Source of the DNA: JAFALK01 sp036500605
Lineage (GTDB): Bacteria > Pseudomonadota > Gammaproteobacteria > Burkholderiales > Burkholderiaceae_C
Assembly: GCA_036500605.1 (NCBI GenBank)
Contig: DASYBU010000024.1
Coordinates: 116,787-180,786 of the forward strand
Length of the DNA stretch: 64,000 nt
Direction of reading: 5' to 3'
A model generated the notes under the pieces. The model searched no databases, was not told the DNA's origin, and was given only the letters and a program-made list of their open reading frames with translations. How positions within the stretch are numbered: position 1 is the stretch's first letter; each line of letters opens with the position of its first letter. Of this stretch, positions 25,090-33,626 are shown one piece after another. Made by a program: the position numbers and the translations under genes.

Positions 25090-26037
25090 ATGGGGACAAC
25101 AGCAGTGAATGCCGCAGCTATCCGGTCTGAAAATTGGCCTGGCCATCTCAAGGATTCCGAAATTGCGGAGCGCTTTGCGGTATTGGATCAGATGATCAAC
25201 CGCCACGACGCCGAAGGCTTCGGACCTCTGCGAAAAGGCGAGGAATCATTCCGCTGGTCCGTCGTCGAATCCGAAGCCCGAGCACTCCTGGCGCTACAAG
25301 CGGATTTGCGGGTCGCCATATGGTTGCTGCGGGCCCTGATCATCCAGCGTGGTTTGCCCGGCTTGTGCGAAGGCCTGCAACTGCTGCTGCTGACGGTTCG
25401 AGTATCGACTGATGTATTGCAGCCCAAATCAGACCCGGGCGAGCACCCGCGCGAAGCCCATGTGATCGCCTTGGGCTGGTTGGGGAGCGAGGGGCTCCTG
25501 GCCCTGCTGCGGATGAGCAGCGTTCATCCGGGGCTTCAAACCAGTTTGCAGGATCTCACCCGTTCTTCAGCGCTGCTGGAGGCGCTGACAGTTGAGCAGC
25601 GCGAAACGGCCCTGCAGTGGCTGGCCCAGGCCTGCGCGAGCTTGCAGGCCATCCGAGAGGAAATTTCCGGGTCGGGCGGTCTCTGGGACAGAGATCCGAG
25701 CGTGGCCATCGAGTTCATCACCGGCATCGCGCTCGTGTTGTCACCTTCAAAGAAAAAACTTCCGGAAGTGCCCGACATGGAGTCTGCGGCAGGTAGCCCC
25801 GCCGCGCTGTCCAGCATGGCGATTGATCTGGCGAGCGTCTCGGTTGAAAGTCGAAAAGATATTGAACTGCTGCTGGATAAATTATTGGATTACTACTTGA
25901 AATTCGAGCCGACGCACCCAGCGCCGGTGTTCATCAAACGTCTGCGACGAATGATCGGGGTTTCATTTGAAGACGCCCTGAAGGAGCTGTACTCAGAAGC
26001 CCCCTCACTGCTGGCACGTTTGCAAAGTCCAGCCTAG
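25090..26037 (+). CDS. tssA: Type VI secretion protein TssA (ImpA N-terminal domain)
   Basis: TssA proteins cap or prime the T6SS tail. The 315-residue product has the ImpA_N-type segment (about 25-140; ESFRWSVVESEARALLALQA, DLRVAIWLLRAL) and a helical C-terminus. The start is uncertain: the ATG at 25090 gives the usual N-terminus, and a GTG at 25021 would add 23 residues. It is the first gene of a locus that lacks most other T6SS genes. The frame is intact, so it is either recently decayed or retained. Confidence 0.8.
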   Translation: MGTTAVNAAAIRSENWPGHLKDSEIAERFAVLDQMINRHDAEGFGPLRKGEESFRWSVVESEARALLALQADLRVAIWLLRALIIQRGLPGLCEGLQLLLLTVRVSTDVLQPKSDPGEHPREAHVIALGWLGSEGLLALLRMSSVHPGLQTSLQDLTRSSALLEALTVEQRETALQWLAQACASLQAIREEISGSGGLWDRDPSVAIEFITGIALVLSPSKKKLPEVPDMESAAGSPAALSSMAIDLASVSVESRKDIELLLDKLLDYYLKFEPTHPAPVFIKRLRRMIGVSFEDALKELYSEAPSLLARLQSPA

Positions 26038-26076
26038 TTTTTAATTCATTGAACGTTTTTGATCGAGAGGTTGAAT

Positions 26077-26625
26077 ATGGCAAGCCAGCATGATGCACAG
26101 AAGTTTATCGGCGGAAGCCGAGCGCCGAGAGTGCAGATCGAATATGACGTCGAGGTCTACGGATCTCAGAAAAAGGTGGAGCTGCCGTTCGTGGTGGGGG
26201 TCATGGCCGATCTCTCCGGTGACAACGGCGAGGCGCGCCCGGCGATCGAGGACAGAAAGTTTTCTTCCTTCGATACCGAAAGCTTTGACGAGAAGCTGGC
26301 GCAAATCAATCCGATGCTGAACTTGGAAGTCGAGAACACCTTGACCGGCGACGGAACCATCATCGATACCCGGCTGTCTTTCGAATCCATGGCTGACTTC
26401 GAGCCGGCGCAGATCGTCAAGAAGATCCCGGAGCTGGCCGTCATGCTTGAAGCTCGAAATCGGTTGAAGGAATTGATCATGTACATGGATGGCAAAGCGA
26501 CGGCCGAAGAGGTGGTCGAAGAATTGCTCCGTCGGACCAGTTCCTTGTCATCAGATGCAAAGGGCGAATCCAAAGGCCAGGGCGATCAGTCCGGCGCTGG
26601 TGAAGTTGAAGGAGTTCAGCCATGA
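26077..26625 (+). CDS. tssB: Type VI secretion contractile sheath small subunit TssB
   Basis: TssB pairs with TssC to build the contractile sheath. The 182-residue protein has the family's conserved N-terminal segments (RAPRVQIEYDVEVYG, LPFVVGVMADLSG) and the FSSFD and NPML...VENTL sequences. The frame is complete. Its partner TssC is reduced to about 90 residues in the next gene, so no normal sheath can form from this locus. Its stop overlaps the next start by four bases, the normal tssB-tssC arrangement. Confidence 0.93.
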   Translation: MASQHDAQKFIGGSRAPRVQIEYDVEVYGSQKKVELPFVVGVMADLSGDNGEARPAIEDRKFSSFDTESFDEKLAQINPMLNLEVENTLTGDGTIIDTRLSFESMADFEPAQIVKKIPELAVMLEARNRLKELIMYMDGKATAEEVVEELLRRTSSLSSDAKGESKGQGDQSGAGEVEGVQP

Positions 26626-28370
26626 GCGACGTCGCCACTTCAGCATTGCCGCAGCAAGCGCCCGCCGCCCCAGCGCAGGTCGACGACATTGACGGCGGAC
26701 TGCGCTCCTTGCTGCGCCAGTCCTTCAGGCCGCGCACCGAGGAAGCCGCCGATGCGGTCCAGCAGGCGGTCGAGACCTTGCTCGGCTTTGCCCGGCGAAA
26801 CAAGGTCGTCATTCACGCGGACATCGTGCAGACCGTGGATGAGTTGGTGGCCGAACTGGACGCCAAGATTTCCAGACAGCTCGCAGCTCACCATGACGTG
26901 CGCATCGCCGATGGTGCCTTGATTGCAGCAGTGAAGCTCACGCGGCGTCATCTGCCCGGTCGGCAGTTGCCTGACAAGGCCATCAGCCTGCTCGATACGG
27001 CCTGCGCTCGGGTGGCCATGTCGCAACATGTGCGCCCGTCCCAGATCGAGGACGTCGACCAGGCATTGCAAGTCGTCAACCAGGCGCTGGCATGGCAGCA
27101 GAGCGATCGCGACATGGGCTTGTCTGACGCCAGTGCGCAAGGATTGGAGCAGCGTCGCGATGAATTGACCCAGCAGGTTCAGGCCATGCTGGGCGAGCTC
27201 GACGTCCAACGTGGACAAGTCCGGGGCTTGATGAAAGAGTTGGCAAGCGACGGGCGCGTGGATCGCACGACGGCCACGCACGAGTCGATCCTGAAATCAC
27301 TTGCGACGCCGAGTTCGACGCTGTGGGTGCGGCCTTGGGTGGATGAGCAGATCGTGGCAGACGTGCTGTCCGAATGGACTGGCGTGCCCAGTGAGCGCAT
27401 GGCCACGGATGACGCGCAGCGCATGCTTGATCTGCAGCGAGATTTGTCAGCGCGAATCCACGGTCAGGAAGGAGCGCTCAAGCAGCTCGTCGACGTGCTG
27501 CAGATTGCCCGGGCCGGTTTGAACGATGCACAGCGTCCTCTCGGCGTGTTTGCCTTGGCGGGCCCCACGGGAACGGGCAAGACCGAAACGGCGCTGGCCT
27601 TGTCCGACCTGCTGTTCGGCGGCGCCGCCAACCTGATTCATTTCAATATGAATGAGTTCCAGGAGGCGCACAGCGTCTCGACGCTGAAAGGCGCGCCACC
27701 CGGCTACGTCGGCTACGGCAAGGGCGGCCGACTGACGGAAGCCGTGCGCCGTCGGCCCTACAGCGTCGTGCTGCTCGACGAATTCGATCAGGCCCATCGT
27801 GACGTTCACGAGATCTTCTACCAGGCGTTCGACAAGGGGTGGATGGAGGATGGCGAAGGTCGGCGTGTCAGCTTCAGAAACTGCCTGATCCTGCTGACCA
27901 CGAATCTCGGGGCCGAGGGTATCGAGGCGGCCTGCGAGGCCGATGCCGACGCCGGGACGGCCAAGCTGTCCGGCCTCGCCCACCAGGCTTTGCGCGACCA
28001 TCTTTCGCCTGCACTGCTGGCGCGCATGCGCGTGGTGGCCTATCGACCGCTGACGCAGGAAGCCATGGCTCGCATCGTTGACGAAAGCATCGTCGAACTC
28101 CGCCAGTGTCTGGCCGAAAGCGACATCTCGCTTGAAGTCAGCGACGACGTCCGCCAGTGGGCGGGACGCATCGCGGTTCGTCATCCCTCTCGAGGGCGCG
28201 CGGCCCGCGATCTGTTGCGAGAGGCGGCCGTTCCTACGATTGCTCAGGGCGTCTTGAGCGCTCAAAGCGCGAAGCGCTCTTTGAGGCAGGTTCGCTTGAG
28301 TGCGCCTGAGAGTCTGGAAATTGAATTCGACCCTCCGCTGCTTGGTGCGGAAGCGCCGCTCAGTGCGTGA
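26622..28370 (+). CDS. Chimeric TssC (N-terminus)-TssH/ClpV (C-terminal part) fusion
   Basis: One open frame of 582 residues joins two different T6SS genes. Residues 1 to about 88 match the TssC N-terminus (the helix that ClpV recognises, ending AELDAKISRQL), starting from the usual tssB-tssC overlap. From about residue 89, near an HH pair found in both parents (AAHHDVRI), the sequence becomes ClpV: end of D1 (GRQLPDKAISLLDTACARVA), coiled-coil M domain (about 150-235), then complete D2 with Walker A GPTGTGKT (about 313-320), pore loop GYVGYGKGG and Walker B VVLLDEFDQAH (about 380-390). The ClpV N domain and D1 Walker A/B are missing. The frame is preserved with no stop. It is best read as an in-frame deletion product; activity is unknown. 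Confidence 0.88.
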   Translation: MSDVATSALPQQAPAAPAQVDDIDGGLRSLLRQSFRPRTEEAADAVQQAVETLLGFARRNKVVIHADIVQTVDELVAELDAKISRQLAAHHDVRIADGALIAAVKLTRRHLPGRQLPDKAISLLDTACARVAMSQHVRPSQIEDVDQALQVVNQALAWQQSDRDMGLSDASAQGLEQRRDELTQQVQAMLGELDVQRGQVRGLMKELASDGRVDRTTATHESILKSLATPSSTLWVRPWVDEQIVADVLSEWTGVPSERMATDDAQRMLDLQRDLSARIHGQEGALKQLVDVLQIARAGLNDAQRPLGVFALAGPTGTGKTETALALSDLLFGGAANLIHFNMNEFQEAHSVSTLKGAPPGYVGYGKGGRLTEAVRRRPYSVVLLDEFDQAHRDVHEIFYQAFDKGWMEDGEGRRVSFRNCLILLTTNLGAEGIEAACEADADAGTAKLSGLAHQALRDHLSPALLARMRVVAYRPLTQEAMARIVDESIVELRQCLAESDISLEVSDDVRQWAGRIAVRHPSRGRAARDLLREAAVPTIAQGVLSAQSAKRSLRQVRLSAPESLEIEFDPPLLGAEAPLSA

Positions 28371-28417
28371 CAAGGATTCGGGCATCCCAGCCTTCGAGAG
28401 TGAGCCAAGGAACGACC

Positions 28418-29545
28418 ATGCGATTGCTAGAAGTGAAGGTAGGGAAGCTGGAGGCGGAGGTGGTGGCACTGAGCTTCAAGGCGAGCGAGCGCTTGTCCAG
28501 GGAGCCGGCGTACGAGCTGGAGCTGATGTGCCGGGTGCCGGATCTGGACCTCGAAGGCTTGCTCGGGGAAGAGGTGCTGGTGAGCATCGAGCAGGGAGAA
28601 GCGAAGGGAGAAGCGCAGCAGCGGCATTTCCACGCCTACGTGTTCGCCGCGCAGGACACGGGGCAACTGGACGATCAGTACACGTACAAGCTGCAACTGC
28701 GCAGTTGGCTGTCGTTCCTGGAGGCCAACAGCAACTGCAGGATTTTTCAGGATCTGACGGTGCCGCAGATCGTGGAGAAGGTGTTCACGGGGCACTACCG
28801 AGCGGACTACCGGCTGGAGCTGCAGGAGCAGTACACGCCGAGGGAGTACTGCGTGCAGTTCCGGGAGTCGGACCTGAACTTCGTGAAGCGTTTGCTGGAA
28901 GACGAGGGGCTGTACTTTCATGTGGAGCACGAGGCGGGGCGCCACGAGCTGGTGATCTCGGACACACAGAGGTTTGAAGAGCAGGAGGGGCGGTACGCGA
29001 AGCTGCGCTTCCTGCCGGACGGAGAGGAGCACCGGGCGATCAGTGGGCGAGAAGGGGTGCAGAAGCTGCAGCGAACGCGCAAGGTGTACGCGAACCATGT
29101 GGTGCTGAGGGATTTTGATTACCTGGTGCCGAACAAGGCGCTGCAGGTGGATGCGCAGACGCGGCAGAACGACGTGGGCGCGGAGGCGGGCGTGCAGGGC
29201 GTGCAGTTGGAGCACTACGACTACGCGGCCGGGTACCAGGACACGCAAAGAGGCGAGTGGCTGGCCAGGCTGAGGCTGCAGGCGCTGCAGGCGCAGGCGC
29301 AACTGCTGCAAGGGCGGGCGAACGCGCAGGGCATGCAGGTGGGGCGGGCTTTCACGCTGAGCGGGCATCCGGACGAGAGCTGCAACCGGCGCTTCACCGT
29401 GGTGTCCACGGAACTGGCGTGGGTGCAGGACGGGCCGAACAGCAGCTCGCAGGGACGCAACTTCGAGTGCAGCTACCTGGCGCTGAACGATGAGCAGCCC
29501 TTCAGGCCGCTGCGCCTGGCGCACGCGCGCCTGCCAATGCATTGA
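28418..29545 (+). pseudogene. vgrG: Truncated VgrG (TssI), gp27-like half only
   Basis: The 375-residue product is the N-terminal half of VgrG (phage gp27/gp44-like base: LELMCRVPDLDLEGLLGEEV, REYCVQFRESDLNFVKRLLE, GLYFHVEH). It ends PFRPLRLAHARLPMH, where full VgrG continues into the OB-fold and gp5 needle. So the spike tip is missing. The start at 28418 has an AAGGA site. Codon use differs from the neighbours, with many AGG, GGG and GAG codons, suggesting separate ancestry or recombination with another vgrG. Downstream sequence is the tail of another T6SS gene, so truncation is by deletion. Confidence 0.85.
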
Positions 29546-29694
29546 GCCGAAAGATCACGGCTTCAGGTCGAGGGGACGCCGAGCCCTTGGATGTGTCCAA
29601 TACGCAGTCGGCCTTCGAGAGAAACCGACGCGTCGAGATCTTGTGGAGAGTCTCGGATCTCGAACCCCAACGTCCACGAGCAGTTCAGCCATGA
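29545..29694 (+). pseudogene. Remnant of OmpA-domain tssL/tagL (C-terminus only)
   Basis: Reading in the frame that ends at the TGA at 29692-29694 gives about 49 residues including KITASGRGDAEPL and FERNRRVEILWR. The latter is the RNRRVEI signature of the OmpA-like peptidoglycan-binding domain end, as in OmpA-bearing TssL proteins. The stop overlaps the tssM ATG (ATGA), the expected tssL-tssM junction. No start codon or upstream portion is present because the sequence abuts truncated vgrG, so it is a deletion remnant. Confidence 0.75.
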
Positions 29695-32600
29695 TCCGAC
29701 TGAGTCTTCGAATCATCATCGGCTGCTTGCTGGCCGTGATTGTCTGGTGGGTGGGGCCGCTCCTCTCGATCGGCATTTACAAGCCCTTCGGTTGGCTGTT
29801 GCTCCGTCAGGTTCTGACCGGCCTGATCCTGTTCTGGACCTTCTGGCCGCTGATTGTCTATCTGTGGGGCGCGCTCTCGATGGGCGCACGCCGCGTGCGT
29901 CCGGCGCCGAGGATCAGCAAGCAGGAGTCGATGGATTCGCTGCTGCGCCGCCTGCGCGACCTCGACGGCTATCTTCGGGACCTGTGGCTCAAGAATCGCA
30001 CGGGCTGGCGTGTTCGCTGGCAGCTCCGGCGGCAGGCACCGCATCGCACCGTGAACCCGTGGTTCATGGTCCTGGGGGCAGCGGGCAGCGGCAAGACCAC
30101 CCTGATCCGTCGCGGCGGAATCGCTTTGAAGGGCAGCGCGGACCTGGTCGGGCCCGACGGCTCGGAGGACGGCCACACGGTCGACTGCAACTTCTGGCAT
30201 GCCGGCAATGCGATCTGGTTCGATGTCAACGGACAGTGGATGGAGCCCGGCGGGGCGGACGCTCACGCCGGGCTCGACGAGTGGCGCTCGTTGCTCAGCG
30301 GGCTGCGAGGCTACGGCCGTCGGCCTGCCCTGGATGGTGTCCTCCTGTGCGTGGACGGCGATTGGTTGCTCAAGAGTTCAGCCGAGGGGCGAAAGCGCAG
30401 CGCCGACGCGATGCGTGCTCGCCTGGTCGATCTGACCGAAACCATGATGTTGCGCCTGCCGGTGTATCTGGCGATCACAGGTCTCGACAGGATCCCTGGC
30501 GCGGTCGCGTTCCTCGGGGCGCTGGACGATTCGATGCTGGAGCAGGGGATCGGCTTTGGTTTGCCGGTCGCTGAGACCGGGCCAAACATCGGCGCGCAGG
30601 TGGGCGCGCAACTTGAAGAGGCCATGCAGTCCATGGAGCAGCGCGTGCAGGCGCTCCTGCTGCGGCTGGCGCCCAGCGCGATGGATCCGGCGATCAATCA
30701 TGAGCGCCTGATGTTTGTCGAGAACATGTCGGGGTTGCGGCGCCACCTGGCTGACTATCTGGGACGCACGGCTCTGGAGGCCACCATTGCGCCCTCCATC
30801 AGCCTGCGCGGCGTCTGGTTGGGCTCCTCGGTCGATCTGGTCGACAGTGCCACGCCGACGATGCTTGAGGATGACGGGGCTTTGATCGAGGACGGCGCGG
30901 TCCGTCGGCTGGCCTCGCTCTGGATTCCGGCGCTTCGCCAAATGGGCCATGAGCAGGGCTTGTCGGTCGAGTCGCGGCCGGCCGCCACGCGAGTTCGCAT
31001 CTGGACTCAAGCGCGCTATGCCCTGACCGGATTGGCTCTGTTGATTCTGTTGTCGATCCTCGGACTGGGCTATGTGGCTGAGTCGGCCAATCTGGTGGCC
31101 GTCTGGGAGCGCTTCAATGAAGGCAAGCGCATTGCGGCTGCCCAATCCCGCGAAGCCCGGCCGGCGGCTGCCCTCGTGGACGTGATGACTCAGCTGCGCT
31201 ATGCCAACTACAACGTTGAAAGCACTTCGGGCGCCGGACTGACGCCCTTTTGGGAGCACGTGAGGGTCACGGACGCCGCGCAGGGAACCTATCGCAGACA
31301 GCTTCGAAAGACCGTCATGCCGGTGGTCTACAACTATGTCATGGAGCAGCTGAAGGCTGAACTTCAGGGCGCGCCGGGCGATGTCTATGAAACGCTCAAG
31401 ATCAGCCTGATGATGGCGCGTCCGGAGCGACGGGACGCCAATGAGCTGATTCAGTGGATGCGCCCTCGCTGGCAATCCCTCGCCAATGAAGGCTACGCGC
31501 CGGACGATCTGCAGGAGTACGAGGCCAATCTGCGGGCGCTTTTCAGCACGGCCGGTATCCCGGGTACGCCCGTCGACGAGAACCTCTTGCGAGAGGCGCG
31601 CACCAAGGCATCGCAGATCCCGAGTGTGACGCGCGTGATTGCGCGGGTTGAGCGTGACGGCTTGCCCGCCAATATCGAGAATATTTCGCTGTCGACGGCT
31701 GGCGGTTTCATGGCGGCAACGATGCTGCGCATGCGCAGTGATCTTTCTCCGACCGATATCGCCATTTCCGGCTGGTATACGCGGGCCGGTTATCAGGATG
31801 CTTTCAAGCCTAAGTTGCGCGATGCGGCCTCGGCCACACTTCAAGAAGAAAGTTGGGTGCTGCGCGACCAGTCGCTGAACAAGAATCCGTTCGAGGTCGA
31901 CAAAGCGGTTGAAGAGCTGGCCGATGCCGCGCAGGCGCAATACCTTCAGGATTACATCCGTCACTGGCAGGCTTTTCTGAACGACGTCACGATACGCCGT
32001 TATTCGGGCATGGACGATGCGGCGCAGATTGCATCGGCCTTTATCGATCCGCAATCATCCTTGGCGCAATTCGTTCGATTTGTGGGGAGGGAAACCTCCC
32101 TGACGGGGAACTACGAGGGAGATATCGGCAGCTGGATTGACAAGCAAAAATACAATCTCGAACGCAGCCGTCGTGCCGTCGTCGGCGAAGTCAGCGGCAA
32201 TCACACGCGGTTCCAGCTGACGCCCGAGCATGTGGTGGATGATCATTTTCAAACCATCCGCAGCCTGGCCGTGCAGGTCAATCAGTCGGCGACGTCTGGA
32301 ACGGGCAACAACCCGTTGGCCCGCTTGTTTGAGCCCATCTATCGCCAGTTGAGCCTTGTGAATGGAGCCATGCTGAGCGGCGAATTGCTGCCCCAGTACG
32401 ACGCCTTTACTCGCCTGCGCGCCGAGGCCGCTCGCCAACCGGAGCCCTTGCGCGGGATCGTCATGGATCTGATTGAAAGCGGGAGCCGGACCAGCGTCAA
32501 GGATGCCCGGGCACTGATCAGCGGCGGTGCGGCCGGTGTCGTTCGTGATTCCTGCAATCGCGGCCTCACGGCCCACTACCCGTTCAATCGGGCGGCGCAG

Positions 32601-33209
32601 ACCGTGATTGGCGTCGGCGACTATGAGCGTCTGTTCGGACCGCATGGATCGATGGCGAGCTATTTTCAGGAACATCTTGTCAATTACGTGGATACCTCAA
32701 GCTCGCCGTGGCGATCGAAACGCGTGGATGGCCAGCAAAACCTGGTCACGCCGGATGTCTTGCGATCGTACGAAGCGGCGCAGCGGATCGGATTGGCCAC
32801 GATGGACGAACAAGGGCACCTGCGCATCAGCACGATGGTTCGCGTGATCGATATGGATCCGCAAATTGGCGAGGTCCAGCTGGATATTGGCGACATCGGT
32901 ATTCGGTACGCACACGGCACGGCAACCGGCAAACGTGTGGACTGGAATGCCAATGCAGGGTCCAGCGGCAAGCTCTATGCGCGAATCACCGTACGAACGG
33001 TGGACGGGCGTACCGATGTCAAGCAGTTTGATGGCCCTTGGGCCTTGTTCAAATTCTATGACTCAGGCCGGCAGGAGGGTTCCGATCCCGACGTTCGGCA
33101 GACCGTTCACCAAACAGGTCTGGGTGCCGTTCGTGTCGAATGGCAGGCGCTGACCACGCCGGCGCCGCTTTGGTCCAATATGTTGAGTTCTTTCAGTTGT
33201 CCCAAGTAA
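29691..33209 (+). CDS. tssM: Type VI secretion inner-membrane protein TssM (IcmF)
   Basis: TssM is the large inner-membrane component of the TssJLM complex. The 1172-residue protein has two N-terminal membrane helices (about 5-65), a cytoplasmic NTPase-like domain with Walker A GAAGSGKTT (about 128-136), a third membrane helix near residues 440-470 (LTGLALLILLSILGLGYVA), and a long periplasmic region ending in the TssM C-terminal domain. Length is normal. Its partners TssJ and TssK are absent and TssL is a remnant, so it is an orphan here. Confidence 0.9.
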   Translation: MIRLSLRIIIGCLLAVIVWWVGPLLSIGIYKPFGWLLLRQVLTGLILFWTFWPLIVYLWGALSMGARRVRPAPRISKQESMDSLLRRLRDLDGYLRDLWLKNRTGWRVRWQLRRQAPHRTVNPWFMVLGAAGSGKTTLIRRGGIALKGSADLVGPDGSEDGHTVDCNFWHAGNAIWFDVNGQWMEPGGADAHAGLDEWRSLLSGLRGYGRRPALDGVLLCVDGDWLLKSSAEGRKRSADAMRARLVDLTETMMLRLPVYLAITGLDRIPGAVAFLGALDDSMLEQGIGFGLPVAETGPNIGAQVGAQLEEAMQSMEQRVQALLLRLAPSAMDPAINHERLMFVENMSGLRRHLADYLGRTALEATIAPSISLRGVWLGSSVDLVDSATPTMLEDDGALIEDGAVRRLASLWIPALRQMGHEQGLSVESRPAATRVRIWTQARYALTGLALLILLSILGLGYVAESANLVAVWERFNEGKRIAAAQSREARPAAALVDVMTQLRYANYNVESTSGAGLTPFWEHVRVTDAAQGTYRRQLRKTVMPVVYNYVMEQLKAELQGAPGDVYETLKISLMMARPERRDANELIQWMRPRWQSLANEGYAPDDLQEYEANLRALFSTAGIPGTPVDENLLREARTKASQIPSVTRVIARVERDGLPANIENISLSTAGGFMAATMLRMRSDLSPTDIAISGWYTRAGYQDAFKPKLRDAASATLQEESWVLRDQSLNKNPFEVDKAVEELADAAQAQYLQDYIRHWQAFLNDVTIRRYSGMDDAAQIASAFIDPQSSLAQFVRFVGRETSLTGNYEGDIGSWIDKQKYNLERSRRAVVGEVSGNHTRFQLTPEHVVDDHFQTIRSLAVQVNQSATSGTGNNPLARLFEPIYRQLSLVNGAMLSGELLPQYDAFTRLRAEAARQPEPLRGIVMDLIESGSRTSVKDARALISGGAAGVVRDSCNRGLTAHYPFNRAAQTVIGVGDYERLFGPHGSMASYFQEHLVNYVDTSSSPWRSKRVDGQQNLVTPDVLRSYEAAQRIGLATMDEQGHLRISTMVRVIDMDPQIGEVQLDIGDIGIRYAHGTATGKRVDWNANAGSSGKLYARITVRTVDGRTDVKQFDGPWALFKFYDSGRQEGSDPDVRQTVHQTGLGAVRVEWQALTTPAPLWSNMLSSFSCPK

Positions 33210-33245
33210 GACTGGGATTTTGTCCGTTAGTACAGGAGCAGTACC

Positions 33246-33602
33246 ATGATTGACCCGTCGAAAATCTTTGAAGCCGTCCAGCATTCTCATAACCTGGGAG
33301 CGAGTTCGAGCGCCAGCATGGCCAAGCCCTTCATGGACAGCGTGATGTCCAGAAACATCGCCTCCGGCTCCAATGCCAGCCAGATCGCCGATGGCGTTCA
33401 ACAGGCCGGGCAGCAAATGCTGGGCCAGATGAATGGCATCAAGGAATCCGTGCTCAACCAGCTCGCCGCCGTGCAGGACGGCCAGCGGCGCGAGAAGTCC
33501 TATGACTTCAAGCCGAACATGGCGGACCTGCGCCCCACCGAAGCCCAAGGCTGGCCCAAGGAATTGGGCAATGAATTCTTCAAGCCCTTCTTCGGCAAAT
33601 GA
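33246..33602 (+). CDS. Hypothetical 118-residue protein downstream of tssM
   Basis: It has a good ribosome binding site (AGGAG) 8 bases before the ATG. The product is helical and rich in Gln, Met, Asn and Ser in its first 80 residues, with a C-terminal FFKPFFGK. There is no signal peptide or membrane segment. I do not recognise the family. Position 36 bases after tssM and 24 bases before a SapC-family gene suggests co-transcription. Confidence 0.65.
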   Translation: MIDPSKIFEAVQHSHNLGASSSASMAKPFMDSVMSRNIASGSNASQIADGVQQAGQQMLGQMNGIKESVLNQLAAVQDGQRREKSYDFKPNMADLRPTEAQGWPKELGNEFFKPFFGK

Positions 33603-33626
33603 GCACGCGCTCGCTGGTGACTGTCC

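Noticed and set aside
28427..29542. 371-codon minus-strand frame opposite vgrG
   Set aside because: It comes from the unusual codon bias of vgrG; the plus-strand reading matches VgrG, the minus reading matches nothing.
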